From Bosea vestrisii (GTDB lineage: Bacteria; Pseudomonadota; Alphaproteobacteria; Rhizobiales; Beijerinckiaceae), in contig NZ_CP126307.1 of assembly GCF_030144325.1 (NCBI RefSeq), positions 5,670,001 through 5,734,000 on the forward strand: 64,000 nt of DNA. Reading direction: 5' to 3'. The translations under genes and the position numbers were made by a program. Positions within the stretch are counted from its first letter, which is position 1; each line of letters starts with the position of its first letter. Positions 16,635 through 25,424 of this stretch are shown here, piece after piece. The notes beneath the pieces are model-generated. The model searched no databases. It saw nothing but the letters and a program-made list of their open reading frames with translations, and was not told the DNA's origin.

Positions 16635-17954
16635 ATGACCAAGACCGTCAAGACCACGGTAGCAGTTCTCCAGACCGGGCCGAGCCGTCGCGACTTCCTG
16701 AATCTGACCGGGGCGGCCGCGGTCGCCGCCGCTGCCAAGCTGAGCTTTCCGAGCGGCGCCTTCGCGCAGGCCGCTGGCCCAGAGGTCAAGGGCACGCGCC
16801 TCGGCTACATCGCCCTGACCGATGCGGCGCCGTTGGTCATCGCCAAGGAGAAGGGCCTCTTCGCCAAATACGGCCTGCCCGACATAGACATCGCCAAGCA
16901 GGCCTCCTGGGGCGCGACGCGCGACAACATGGCGCTCGGCTTCAAGAACAACGGCATCGATGGCGGCCACATCCTGCGTCCCAAGACGCATCTCTATTCG
17001 ACCGGCAAGGTCATGCAGAACGGCCAGCCACTGCCGATGTACACGCTGCTCAACCTGAACCAGGACGGGCAGGCGATCTCGGTTTCCAATGAATACAAGG
17101 ACCTGAACGTCCAGAAAGACGCCTCGCCGCTGAAGCAGGCCTTCGAGCGCAAGAAGGCGGCCGGCAAGGAACTCACTGCCGCCATGACCTTCCCGGGCGG
17201 CACCCATGATCTCTGGATCCGCTACTGGCTGGCTGCCGGGGGCATCGACCCCGACAGCGACATCAAGGTGATCGTTGTGCCGCCGCCGCAGATGGTGGCG
17301 AACATGAAGGTCGGCACCATGGACTGCTTCTGCGTCGGCGAGCCCTGGAACGAGCAGCTCGTCAACCAGAACATCGGCTACACCGCGCTGACCACCGGCG
17401 AGCTCTGGTTCCGGCATCCCGAGAAGATCCTGGGCATGCGCGCCGATTTCGTCGACGCCAATCCCAAGGCGACGCAGGCCATCCTGATGGCGGTGATGGA
17501 GGCCCAGATGTGGGCCGACAAGATGGAGAACCGCCAGGAACTCGCCGAGATCGTCGGCAAGCGGCAATGGTTCAACGTCCCGGTCAACGACATCAACAAG
17601 CGCCTGCAAGGCGACATCAATTACGGCAATGGCCGCGAGGTAAAGGGCACGAACCTCTACATGAAGTTCTGGGGCGAGGGCGGCACCGTTTCCTACCCTT
17701 GGAAGAGCCACGACAGCTGGTTCGTCACCGAGAACATCCGCTGGGGCAAGTTCGACACCAATACCGATATCAAGGCGCTGGTCGACAAGACCAACCGCTC
17801 GGACCTCTGGTCGGAAGCGGCCAAGACGCTCGGCGTGGCCGGCGCGCCGACCGGCGACTCGCGCGGTGTCGAGACCTTCTTCGACGGCGTGAAGTTCGAT
17901 CCGGCGGCGCCGCTCGACTATCTCAAGGCGCTCAAGATCAAGCGGGTGGCCTGA
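16635..17954 (+). CDS. nrtA: Nitrate ABC transporter substrate-binding protein
   Basis: A 439-residue NrtA/CmpA-family protein. The N-terminus carries a twin-arginine signal (SRRDFLNLTG followed by an Ala-rich stretch and FAQA), so it is exported folded. Characteristic parts are RLGYIALTDAAPLVIAKEKGLF, the nitrate-contact region around NNGIDGGHILRP, and MDCFCVGEPWNEQLVNQNIG. It is the first gene after the NasT-controlled leader. In this operon it is separated from its permease and ATPase genes (nrtB, nrtD) by two reductase genes, which is not the usual nrtABCD order. Confidence 0.95.
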   Translation: MTKTVKTTVAVLQTGPSRRDFLNLTGAAAVAAAAKLSFPSGAFAQAAGPEVKGTRLGYIALTDAAPLVIAKEKGLFAKYGLPDIDIAKQASWGATRDNMALGFKNNGIDGGHILRPKTHLYSTGKVMQNGQPLPMYTLLNLNQDGQAISVSNEYKDLNVQKDASPLKQAFERKKAAGKELTAAMTFPGGTHDLWIRYWLAAGGIDPDSDIKVIVVPPPQMVANMKVGTMDCFCVGEPWNEQLVNQNIGYTALTTGELWFRHPEKILGMRADFVDANPKATQAILMAVMEAQMWADKMENRQELAEIVGKRQWFNVPVNDINKRLQGDINYGNGREVKGTNLYMKFWGEGGTVSYPWKSHDSWFVTENIRWGKFDTNTDIKALVDKTNRSDLWSEAAKTLGVAGAPTGDSRGVETFFDGVKFDPAAPLDYLKALKIKRVA

Positions 17955-17958
17955 CACG

Positions 17959-19170
17959 ATGGCCGAGCCGCTCGTCATCGTCGGCAAGGGCATGGCGGCG
18001 ACCAGGCTGGTCGACGAGCTCAGCCAGCGGGCGCTCGGCCGCTATTCCATCGCGGTGATCGGGGCGGAGCCCAGGCTCGCCTACAACCGGGTGCTGCTCT
18101 CGCCGCTGCTCGCCGGCGAGATCGGCGAGCCGGAGATCGAATTGAAGCCCGCCGCCTGGTGGCAGGCGCGCGGCGTCTCGATGCTCTACGGCAAGCCGGT
18201 CACCGGCATCGACCGGGTGGCGAAGTCGGTGACGCTGGCCGATGGCCTCGCTCTGCCATATGGCAAGCTCGTTCTCGCCACCGGCTCGCGCCCTCTGATG
18301 CCGCCGGTGCCGGGTTTCGAACTGCCCGGCGTCGCGACCTTCCGCGATGTCGCCGATGTCGCGCTGTTCCGCACAGTCGCCGCAACCGGTGCGCGCGTCG
18401 TGGTGATCGGCGGCGGCCTGCTCGGACTGGAGGCGGCCTACGGGCTCGCCAGGATCGGTGCCAAGGTCACGGTCCTGCATCTGGCCGACCGGTTGATGGA
18501 GCGCCAGCTCGACCGCGAGGGCGCTGGCCTGCTCGCAGCCGAGATCACAGCCCGCGGCATCGACATCCGGTTGAACTGCACGGCCGAGCGCTTCGTCGGC
18601 GAGGGGCGCGTCGAGGCGGTGGAGCTGACCGATGGCAGCGTGATCCCGGCCGATCTCGTCGTCGTCGCAATAGGCGTGGGCCCGCGGGTCGATCTCGCGG
18701 TCGCGGCAGGGCTCGACGTCAATCGCGGTATCGACGTCGACGACGGTCTTGCCAGCAGCGATCCTTCGATCTTCGCCATCGGCGAATGCGCCGAGCATCG
18801 CGGCCTGGTCTATGGCCTGGTCGAACCGGCTTATGAGCAGGCCCGGGTGCTGGCGACGCGACTTGCTGGCGGAACGGCGCGCTATACGGGCTCGCTGCTG
18901 GCGACCAATCTCAAGGTCAGCGGTGTCAGCGTCTTCTCAGCCAGCTCCGTCGAACCGGGAGAGGGCGACGAAGTCCTGCTGCTGCGCGACCCGGCCATGG
19001 GTGTCTATCGCAAGTTCGTGCTGCGCGAGGGCCGGCTCGCCGGCTGTGTTCTGGTCGGCGATACCACCGGCGCGCTGTTCTATCTCGGCTTGATCCGCTC
19101 GCAGCAGGACATCTCGCCGATCCGTGCGGACCTGCCCTTTGGCGAAGCCTATTGCGCGAGGGCGGCCTGA
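17959..19170 (+). CDS. FAD/NAD(P)H oxidoreductase for nitrate reductase
   Basis: A 403-residue pyridine-nucleotide-disulfide-type flavoprotein: FAD-binding VIVGKGMAATRLVDEL at the N-terminus, LILATGSRP-like motif (LVLATGSRPLMPPVPG) at about residue 110, NAD(P)-binding VVVIGGGLLGLEAAYGL at about 150, and FAIGECAEHRG at about 273. It resembles the N-terminal flavin part of NAD(P)H nitrite reductases but lacks the Fe-S and siroheme domains. It lies directly ahead of nasA; the likely role is passing electrons from NAD(P)H to NasA through the BFD-like Fe-S domain of NasA. Confidence 0.88.
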   Translation: MAEPLVIVGKGMAATRLVDELSQRALGRYSIAVIGAEPRLAYNRVLLSPLLAGEIGEPEIELKPAAWWQARGVSMLYGKPVTGIDRVAKSVTLADGLALPYGKLVLATGSRPLMPPVPGFELPGVATFRDVADVALFRTVAATGARVVVIGGGLLGLEAAYGLARIGAKVTVLHLADRLMERQLDREGAGLLAAEITARGIDIRLNCTAERFVGEGRVEAVELTDGSVIPADLVVVAIGVGPRVDLAVAAGLDVNRGIDVDDGLASSDPSIFAIGECAEHRGLVYGLVEPAYEQARVLATRLAGGTARYTGSLLATNLKVSGVSVFSASSVEPGEGDEVLLLRDPAMGVYRKFVLREGRLAGCVLVGDTTGALFYLGLIRSQQDISPIRADLPFGEAYCARAA

Positions 19171-19172
19171 TC

Positions 19173-21869
19173 ATGCGCCACGACGCCCCGCTCGCCGGCC
19201 TCATCGGGACACGCACGACCTGCCCCTATTGCGGGGTCGGCTGCGGCGTGCTCGCGACCCCGGACGACAAGGGCGGTGTGGCGATCGCCGGCGACCCGGA
19301 TCATCCGGCCAATCGCGGCCGGCTCTGCTCGAAGGGTTCGGCGCTCGGCGAGACGCTCGGCCTCGGTACCCGTGTCCTGCATCCGCTGAAGCGCAACGCC
19401 CGCGGCGCTTACGGCCGGGTGTCCTGGGACGAGGCGCTCGATGCCGTCGCTGATGGTCTGAAGGCGATCATCGAGCGTGACAGCCCCGAGGCGGTCGCCT
19501 TCTATCTCTCCGGCCAGCTGCTGACCGAGGACTATTACGTCGCCAACAAGCTGATGAAGGGCTTCATCGGCTCACCCCATGTCGACACCAATTCGCGGCT
19601 CTGCATGGCCTCGACAGTGGCGGGCCACCGCCGTGTGCTCGGCTCCGATACGGTGCCCGGCAATTACGAGGACCTAGACAGCGCCGACCTGATCGTGCTG
19701 GTCGGCTCCAACACCGCATGGTGCCACCCGGTCCTGTTTCGCCGCATCCAGCAGAACCGGAGTGATCGCGGCGCCAAGGTGGTGGTGATCGATCCGCGCG
19801 TCACCGCGACTGCGGAGGACGCCGATCTCATCCTGCCGCTGAAGCCGGGCTCGGACAGCGCGCTCTTTGCCGGTCTGCTGGTCCATCTCGCCGACTGCGG
19901 ACTGCTCGACAGTGGCTATATCGAGCGTCATGTCGCCGGCTTCGAGGCCGCGCTTGCCAATGCTCGCGAGATCGCGCCGGACATTGCCGCCGTCGTAAGC
20001 CTAACCGGCCTGTCGCAGGCGGATATCGCCAGCTTCTACGCGCTCTGGGCCGGCACGCCCGCCGTCGTCACGGCCTGGAGCCAGGGCGTCAACCAGTCGG
20101 CGCAGGGTACCGACAAGGTCGCGGCGATCCTGCATTGTCATCTCGCCACCGGCCGCATTGGCAAGCCGGGCTGCGGCCCGTTCTCGCTGACCGGCCAGCC
20201 CAACGCCATGGGTGGGCGCGAGGTCGGCGGCCTCGCGAACATGCTCGCTGCCCATATGGGCTATTCGCCGGCTGAGATCGATCGCGTCCGCCGCTTTTGG
20301 GGCGCGCCACGCATGGCGCAGGCCGAGGGCCTCAAGGCCGTCGCCATGATGGACTCCGTCGCCGACGGTCGCCTCAAGGCGATGTGGGTGATGGCGACCA
20401 ATCCGGCCGTCTCGCTGCCGCGCGCCGACGCGGTTCAGGCGGCGCTGCGCGGGCTCGATCTCTTCGTCGTCTCCGAGAACGTCCTCTCAAACGACACGCT
20501 CGCCGCCGGCCCGCATTACATTCTGCCCGCCGCCGCCTGGGGCGAGAAGGATGGCACCGTCACCAATTCCGAGCGCCGCATCTCGCGCCAGCGCGGCTTC
20601 CTGCCGCTGCCGGGTGAGGTCAAGCCCGATTGGTGGATCATCTGCGAGGTCGCCGAACGCCTCGGTTTCGAGGAGGCCTTCGACTATGCCGGCCCGCACG
20701 AGATCTATGCCGAGCACGCCGCGCTGTCGGCTTTCGAGAACGTGGGCAGCCGCGACTTCGATATCGGCGCCCACGCCGAGCTGACGCGCCAGGCCTACGA
20801 CACGCTGGCCCCGGTGCAGTGGCCCGTTCCCGTGGGCAAGCCGGAAGGCACGGCCCGCCTCTTCGCCGAAGGCGGTTTCTTCACCGCCGACCGCAAAGCG
20901 ACGATGCAGCCGCTCGCGATCCCTGCGCTCGCAGCGTCGACCAGCGAGGCCTTCCCGCTGCTGCTCAACACCGGCCGTGTCCGCGACCATTGGCATACGA
21001 TGACGCGCACCGGTCTGAGCCCGCGTCTCTCGGCTCATATTGCGGAGCCGACGGTGCTTGTGCATCCCGATGATGCAGAGCGGTTTGCCCTCACTAACGG
21101 GGGCTTCGCACGGACCACGACTGCACATGGCGCTGTCGTGCTCAAGGTCGCGCTCGATCCCGGTGCGCAAAAGGGCTCGATCTTCGCCCCGATCCATTGG
21201 TCGGCCGAGACCGCCTCGGACGCTCGCGTCGGCGATGCCGTCCAGCCGCTGGTCGATCCGTTCTCCGGGCAGCCCGAGATGAAGGCGACGCCGGCTGCGA
21301 TCACGCCGGTTTCCTTCCGCTCGCGTGGCTTCCTGCTTGGTGGCGACGGCTTCATCCTGCCGGAAGGAAGCTGGTGGACGCGCGTCGCCGTCGAGAGCGG
21401 GCAGGGCCGGCTCTTCGCGACGCGGGCCGATGCTGCCGAGATCATGCAGCTCGCCCACGAGGTCTTTGGCACCGAGGGGCTGCTCGAGATGGTCGATGCC
21501 GAGCGCGGGCTCTATCGCTGTGCTCTGATCCGCGATGGCCGGCTCGCTGCCGCGCTCTTCCTTGGGCCGGACCACGACGCCCCGGTCTGGGATGCGGTCA
21601 AGCTCGTCTTTGCCGGCGATGCGGTCGATCCGCGTCAACGCCTCGCACTCCTCTCCGGCCGCAGCCTCGACGGTGCCGCCGACCGGGGTCCGACGGTTTG
21701 CGCCTGCTTCGGCGTCGGGCTGAATGCCATCCGTGCCGCCTTCGCCGAGGGCGCCGCGATCACGGTCGAGGATATCGGCCGCAAGCTCAAGGCCGGCACG
21801 AATTGCGGTTCGTGCCTTCCCGAAATCCGCCGCATCGGCGCGCAGCAGCGCGTGGAGGTGCCGGCATGA
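19173..21869 (+). CDS. nasA: Assimilatory nitrate reductase, catalytic subunit NasA
   Basis: An 898-residue molybdopterin enzyme reducing nitrate to nitrite in the cytoplasm. N-terminal [4Fe-4S] cysteines lie in TTCPYCGVGCG (residues 17, 20, 24) and GRLCSKG; molybdopterin-family signatures include SRLCMAS, LIVLVGSNTAWCHPV, GQPNAMGGREVGG and the C-terminal domain with LLLNTGRVRDHWHTMTRTG. A BFD-like [2Fe-2S] domain closes the protein (VCACFGVG and TNCGSCLPEI). ATG 19173 was chosen over an upstream in-frame TTG at 19152 that overlaps the previous gene. No signal peptide. The molybdate genes at 53.5-56.8 kb would supply its metal. Confidence 0.95.
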   Translation: MRHDAPLAGLIGTRTTCPYCGVGCGVLATPDDKGGVAIAGDPDHPANRGRLCSKGSALGETLGLGTRVLHPLKRNARGAYGRVSWDEALDAVADGLKAIIERDSPEAVAFYLSGQLLTEDYYVANKLMKGFIGSPHVDTNSRLCMASTVAGHRRVLGSDTVPGNYEDLDSADLIVLVGSNTAWCHPVLFRRIQQNRSDRGAKVVVIDPRVTATAEDADLILPLKPGSDSALFAGLLVHLADCGLLDSGYIERHVAGFEAALANAREIAPDIAAVVSLTGLSQADIASFYALWAGTPAVVTAWSQGVNQSAQGTDKVAAILHCHLATGRIGKPGCGPFSLTGQPNAMGGREVGGLANMLAAHMGYSPAEIDRVRRFWGAPRMAQAEGLKAVAMMDSVADGRLKAMWVMATNPAVSLPRADAVQAALRGLDLFVVSENVLSNDTLAAGPHYILPAAAWGEKDGTVTNSERRISRQRGFLPLPGEVKPDWWIICEVAERLGFEEAFDYAGPHEIYAEHAALSAFENVGSRDFDIGAHAELTRQAYDTLAPVQWPVPVGKPEGTARLFAEGGFFTADRKATMQPLAIPALAASTSEAFPLLLNTGRVRDHWHTMTRTGLSPRLSAHIAEPTVLVHPDDAERFALTNGGFARTTTAHGAVVLKVALDPGAQKGSIFAPIHWSAETASDARVGDAVQPLVDPFSGQPEMKATPAAITPVSFRSRGFLLGGDGFILPEGSWWTRVAVESGQGRLFATRADAAEIMQLAHEVFGTEGLLEMVDAERGLYRCALIRDGRLAAALFLGPDHDAPVWDAVKLVFAGDAVDPRQRLALLSGRSLDGAADRGPTVCACFGVGLNAIRAAFAEGAAITVEDIGRKLKAGTNCGSCLPEIRRIGAQQRVEVPA

Positions 21870-22807
21870 ACGCACCGATCGATCATGGGAGAGACGGAAT
21901 GGCTCAGGCTGCCTTGAAGGACGCCGGTGCGGGCGCAAAGGTCGTCGCTTTGCCGGCCGCGAGCGCGGGCGTGGTGGCGTTGCCCCAGGGGACCGGTAAG
22001 TCGCTGCGCGAGAGACTGGCGCCGCTGGCGAAGTCGGTGCTCGTCAGCGTGATACCGCCGCTGATCACGGTCGCGCTGATCCTGCTGTTCTGGCAGATCG
22101 CGGCTTCCGGCCCGCAATCCTCGCTGCCGCCGCCGACGAAAATCTGGACCGAAGCCAAGGACCTGATCACCGAGCCGTTCTTCTGGGCGGGATCGCAGGA
22201 CATCGGCCTCGGCTGGCGCATCCTGGTCTCGCTCCAGCGGGTTGCCATCGGCTTCGGCCTCGCCGCGATCGTCGGCATCCTCCTCGGCGCGCTCGTCGGC
22301 CAGTCGGTCTGGGCGATGCGGGGCTTGGATCCCGTCTTCCAGGTGCTGCGCACCGTGCCGCCGCTCGCCTGGCTGCCGCTCTCGCTCGCGGCCTTCCGCG
22401 ACAGCCAGCCCTCGGCGATCTTCGTGATCTTCATCACCGCGATCTGGCCGGTGATCATCAACACCGCCGTCGGCATCCGCAACATCCCGCAGGACTACCG
22501 CAACGTCGCGCAGGTGCTGCGGCTGAACCAGGTCGAATTCTTCTTCAAGGTGATGGTGCCGTCGGCCGCGCCTTACATCTTCACCGGCCTGCGGATCGGC
22601 GTCGGCCTGTCCTGGCTCGCCATCGTTGCGGCCGAGATGCTGACCGGCGGTGTCGGCATCGGCTTCTTCATCTGGGACGCGTGGAACTCCTCGCGCCTGT
22701 CCGACATCATCGTGGCTCTCGTCTACATCGGCGTGGTCGGCTTCGTGCTCGACCGGCTGGTCGCCTTCGTCGGCACGATCGTCACCCGCGGCACCGCCGT
22801 CCAGTGA
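21866..22807 (+). CDS. nrtB: Nitrate ABC transporter permease
   Basis: A 313-residue inner-membrane permease of the NrtB/TauC type. An unusual, roughly 50-residue Ala/Val-rich hydrophilic N-terminus precedes the first helix (SVIPPLITVALILLFWQIA). The ATPase-coupling loop is in the C-terminal half (VAQVLRLNQVEFFFKVMVPSAAPYIF) followed by GLSWLAIVAAEMLTGGVGIG, typical of nitrate permeases. ATG 21866 overlaps the nasA stop (ATGA). A second start inside the N-terminus (ATG at 21899) would remove 11 residues; the coupled start is preferred. Confidence 0.93.
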   Translation: MNAPIDHGRDGMAQAALKDAGAGAKVVALPAASAGVVALPQGTGKSLRERLAPLAKSVLVSVIPPLITVALILLFWQIAASGPQSSLPPPTKIWTEAKDLITEPFFWAGSQDIGLGWRILVSLQRVAIGFGLAAIVGILLGALVGQSVWAMRGLDPVFQVLRTVPPLAWLPLSLAAFRDSQPSAIFVIFITAIWPVIINTAVGIRNIPQDYRNVAQVLRLNQVEFFFKVMVPSAAPYIFTGLRIGVGLSWLAIVAAEMLTGGVGIGFFIWDAWNSSRLSDIIVALVYIGVVGFVLDRLVAFVGTIVTRGTAVQ

Positions 22808-22818
22808 GGAGCACGAGC

Positions 22819-23616
22819 ATGACCGGCCCCTATCTCAAGATCGACCATGTCGAGAAGACCTTCCAGCGCGGCGCGGCCTCGACCAACGTGCTGAAGGACA
22901 TCAATCTCGTCATCGACAAGGGCGAGTACGTCTCCGTCATCGGCCATTCCGGCTGCGGCAAGTCGACCTTGCTCAACATCGTCGCCGGACTGACGCCGGT
23001 GAGCGCCGGTGCGGTCCTGCTCGAGGGCAAGGAGGTCAACTCGCCCGGCCCGGAACGCGCGGTCGTGTTTCAGAACCACTCGCTGCTGCCATGGCTGACC
23101 GTCTACGACAATGTCGCGCTTGCCGTGAACAAGGTCTTCCGCGGCGTGAAGAGCAAGGCGCAGCGGCATGAGTGGATCATGCACAATCTTGACCTCGTCC
23201 AGATGGCCCATGCGAAGGACAAGCGCCCTGCCGAGATCTCAGGCGGCATGAAGCAGCGTGTCGGCATCGCCCGCGGCCTCTCGATGGAGCCGAAGATCCT
23301 GCTGCTCGACGAGCCCTTCGGTGCGCTCGACGCGCTGACCCGCGCCCATCTGCAGGATTCGATCATGCAGATCCACGCCGCGCTCGGGAACACGATGATC
23401 ATGATCACCCATGACGTCGACGAAGCCGTGCTGCTCTCGGATCGGATCGTGATGATGACCAACGGCCCCTCCGCCCGCATCGGCGAGGTGCTCGATGTCC
23501 GGCTGGAACGTCCGCGCAAGCGGCTCGATCTCGTCTCCGACCGCACCTACATCGCCGCCCGCGAAGCGGTGCTGAAATTCCTCTACGAGCGCCACCGCTT
23601 CGTCGAGGCGGCGTGA
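22819..23616 (+). CDS. nrtD: Nitrate ABC transporter ATPase
   Basis: A 265-residue ATPase: Walker A GHSGCGKST, signature ISGGMKQRVG (Met in place of the usual Gln or Glu, as in other nitrate ATPases), Walker B ILLLDEPFGALD and switch His in MIMITHDVDEA. It lacks the NrtA-like C-terminal domain of NrtC and so is of the NrtD type, presumably acting as a homodimer. It lies 11 bases after nrtB and its stop overlaps the GTG start of nirA. Confidence 0.93.
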   Translation: MTGPYLKIDHVEKTFQRGAASTNVLKDINLVIDKGEYVSVIGHSGCGKSTLLNIVAGLTPVSAGAVLLEGKEVNSPGPERAVVFQNHSLLPWLTVYDNVALAVNKVFRGVKSKAQRHEWIMHNLDLVQMAHAKDKRPAEISGGMKQRVGIARGLSMEPKILLLDEPFGALDALTRAHLQDSIMQIHAALGNTMIMITHDVDEAVLLSDRIVMMTNGPSARIGEVLDVRLERPRKRLDLVSDRTYIAAREAVLKFLYERHRFVEAA

Positions 23617-25424
23617 CGGCACCGGCCATGAGCAACGACTTCTCTCCCGACCAGAAGCGCTATCTCGAAGGCTTCATGAGCGGCATGCAGTCGGCTCGCG
23701 CCGCGCGTGGCCTCGGGCCGCTCGGCGGAGCAGGCGGGCAGGGCTGTGCTGCGCCGTCTGGCCCCGACAGGGAGCATGCCGAGGCGCAGGCGAAGATCGT
23801 TGCCGGCGGCGGCAAGCTGGTCGACCAGGAGAAGTGGAAGGCGGCCGAGCACCCCTTCGACGCCTATGCCCGCTTCAAGGACCAGGCTTCGTCGGGCACC
23901 TATCCGAAGCCGGAAGACAATTTCCGCTGGCGCTACCACGGCCTGTTCTATGTCGCTCCGGCACAGGACAGCTATATGTGCCGGCTGCGTATCCCGAACG
24001 GCATCCTCAAGGCCTGGCAGTTCGAGGGCGTCGCCGATCTCGCCGAGCAGCTCTGTGGCACCTACAGCCATGTCACCACCCGCGCCAACCTGCAGGTCCG
24101 CGAAATCTCAGCCGCGAACGCGCCGCTGCTGCTCGAAGGCCTCGCCGATCTCGGCCTCACCGCCAAGGGCTCCGGCGCCGACAATATCCGCAACGTCACG
24201 GGATCGGCGACCGCCGGCATCGATCCGCTCGAACTGCTCGACACGCGCCCGCATGCCCGTGCCTGGCACCACCACATCCTCAACGACCGCTCGCTTTACG
24301 GCCTGCCGCGCAAGTTCAACGTCGCCTTCGATGGTGCCGGCTCGATCGCGACGCTGGAGGACACCAACGATATCGGCTTCCAGGCGATCGAGATCGGCGA
24401 GGGCGCGGCCTTCGAGGGGCAGCCGGTTGAGCCCGGCATCTGGTATCGGCTCGCGCTTGGCGGCATCACCGGCCATCACGACCTCGCCCGCGATACCGGC
24501 ATCGTCGTCGCGCCCTCCGATACCGTCGCGGTCGCGGATGCGATCGTGCGCGTCTTCGTCGCCAATGGCGACCGCACCAACCGCGCGAAGGCGCGGCTGA
24601 AATACGTCCTCGATGCCTGGGGCTTCGACAAGTTCCTCGCCGCCGTCGAGGAGAGGCTCGGCCGCCGGCTGATCCGGGTCGATGCATCCTTCGTGAAGCC
24701 GCGCCCGGTTTACGACCGGCTCGCCCATATTGGCGTGCACAGGCAGGCTCAGCCCGGCTTGAACTGGATCGGCGTCGCCCTGCCGGTCGGCAAGCTCACC
24801 ATCGCGCAGATGCGGACCCTCGCGGCGATCTCGAAAGCATGCGGCGACGGCGATATCCGCCTGACGGTCTGGCAGAACCTGCTGATCTCCGGCGTACCGG
24901 ACGCGAAGGTCGACGACGTCATCGCCAATCTGACGGCGTGCGGCCTTTCCGCCGAGACCTCCGTGCTGCGCGCCGGGCTGATCGCCTGCACCGGCGCGAC
25001 CGGCTGCAAGTTCGCCGCCGCCCATACCAAGGAGGATGCGCTCGCCATCGCCGCCCATTGCGAACCGCGCATCACGCTGGACCAGCCGGTCAACATCCAT
25101 CTCACCGGCTGCCATCATTCCTGCGCCCAGCATTATATCGGCGATCTCGGCCTGATCGGCGCCAAGGTGCCGGTGAACGAGGAGGGCGACACCGTGCCGG
25201 GCTATGACCTCCTCGTCGGCGGCGGCTACGGCGTCGATGGCGGCATGGCCCGGCCCTTCCGCGAGAAGGTCACGGCCGAGGAGGCGCCGGCACTGGTCGA
25301 GGCGATCCTGCGCACCTGGCAGGCGCATCGCGTTGCGCCCGATGAAAGCTTCGTCGCCTTCGCTCGCCGTCATGAGATCGCGGCGCTTCAGGCGCTGGTC
25401 GCTGAGACGGGAGAGGCGGCATGA
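23613..25424 (+). CDS. nirA: Ferredoxin-type nitrite reductase, siroheme
   Basis: A 603-residue sulfite/nitrite reductase hemoprotein with two ferredoxin-like repeats and the cysteines that hold siroheme and the [4Fe-4S] cluster: CTGATGC (C-x5-C) and later CHHSC (C-x3-C). The first half has the siroheme-pocket stretch TYSHVTTRANLQVREI. It reduces nitrite to ammonium. The GTG at 23613 overlaps the nrtD stop; ATG 23628 is the alternative and would shorten the protein by 5 residues. The next gene overlaps by 4 bases and is its probable electron donor. Confidence 0.92.
   Translation: MTAPAMSNDFSPDQKRYLEGFMSGMQSARAARGLGPLGGAGGQGCAAPSGPDREHAEAQAKIVAGGGKLVDQEKWKAAEHPFDAYARFKDQASSGTYPKPEDNFRWRYHGLFYVAPAQDSYMCRLRIPNGILKAWQFEGVADLAEQLCGTYSHVTTRANLQVREISAANAPLLLEGLADLGLTAKGSGADNIRNVTGSATAGIDPLELLDTRPHARAWHHHILNDRSLYGLPRKFNVAFDGAGSIATLEDTNDIGFQAIEIGEGAAFEGQPVEPGIWYRLALGGITGHHDLARDTGIVVAPSDTVAVADAIVRVFVANGDRTNRAKARLKYVLDAWGFDKFLAAVEERLGRRLIRVDASFVKPRPVYDRLAHIGVHRQAQPGLNWIGVALPVGKLTIAQMRTLAAISKACGDGDIRLTVWQNLLISGVPDAKVDDVIANLTACGLSAETSVLRAGLIACTGATGCKFAAAHTKEDALAIAAHCEPRITLDQPVNIHLTGCHHSCAQHYIGDLGLIGAKVPVNEEGDTVPGYDLLVGGGYGVDGGMARPFREKVTAEEAPALVEAILRTWQAHRVAPDESFVAFARRHEIAALQALVAETGEAA

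Noticed and set aside
16335..17993. 552-codon minus-strand frame opposite nrtA
   Set aside because: It lies across a proven NrtA gene and its regulatory leader; no recognisable domains.
20487..21938. 483-codon minus-strand frame opposite nasA
   Set aside because: Shadow of the nitrate reductase reading frame; NasA motifs are continuous on the plus strand.
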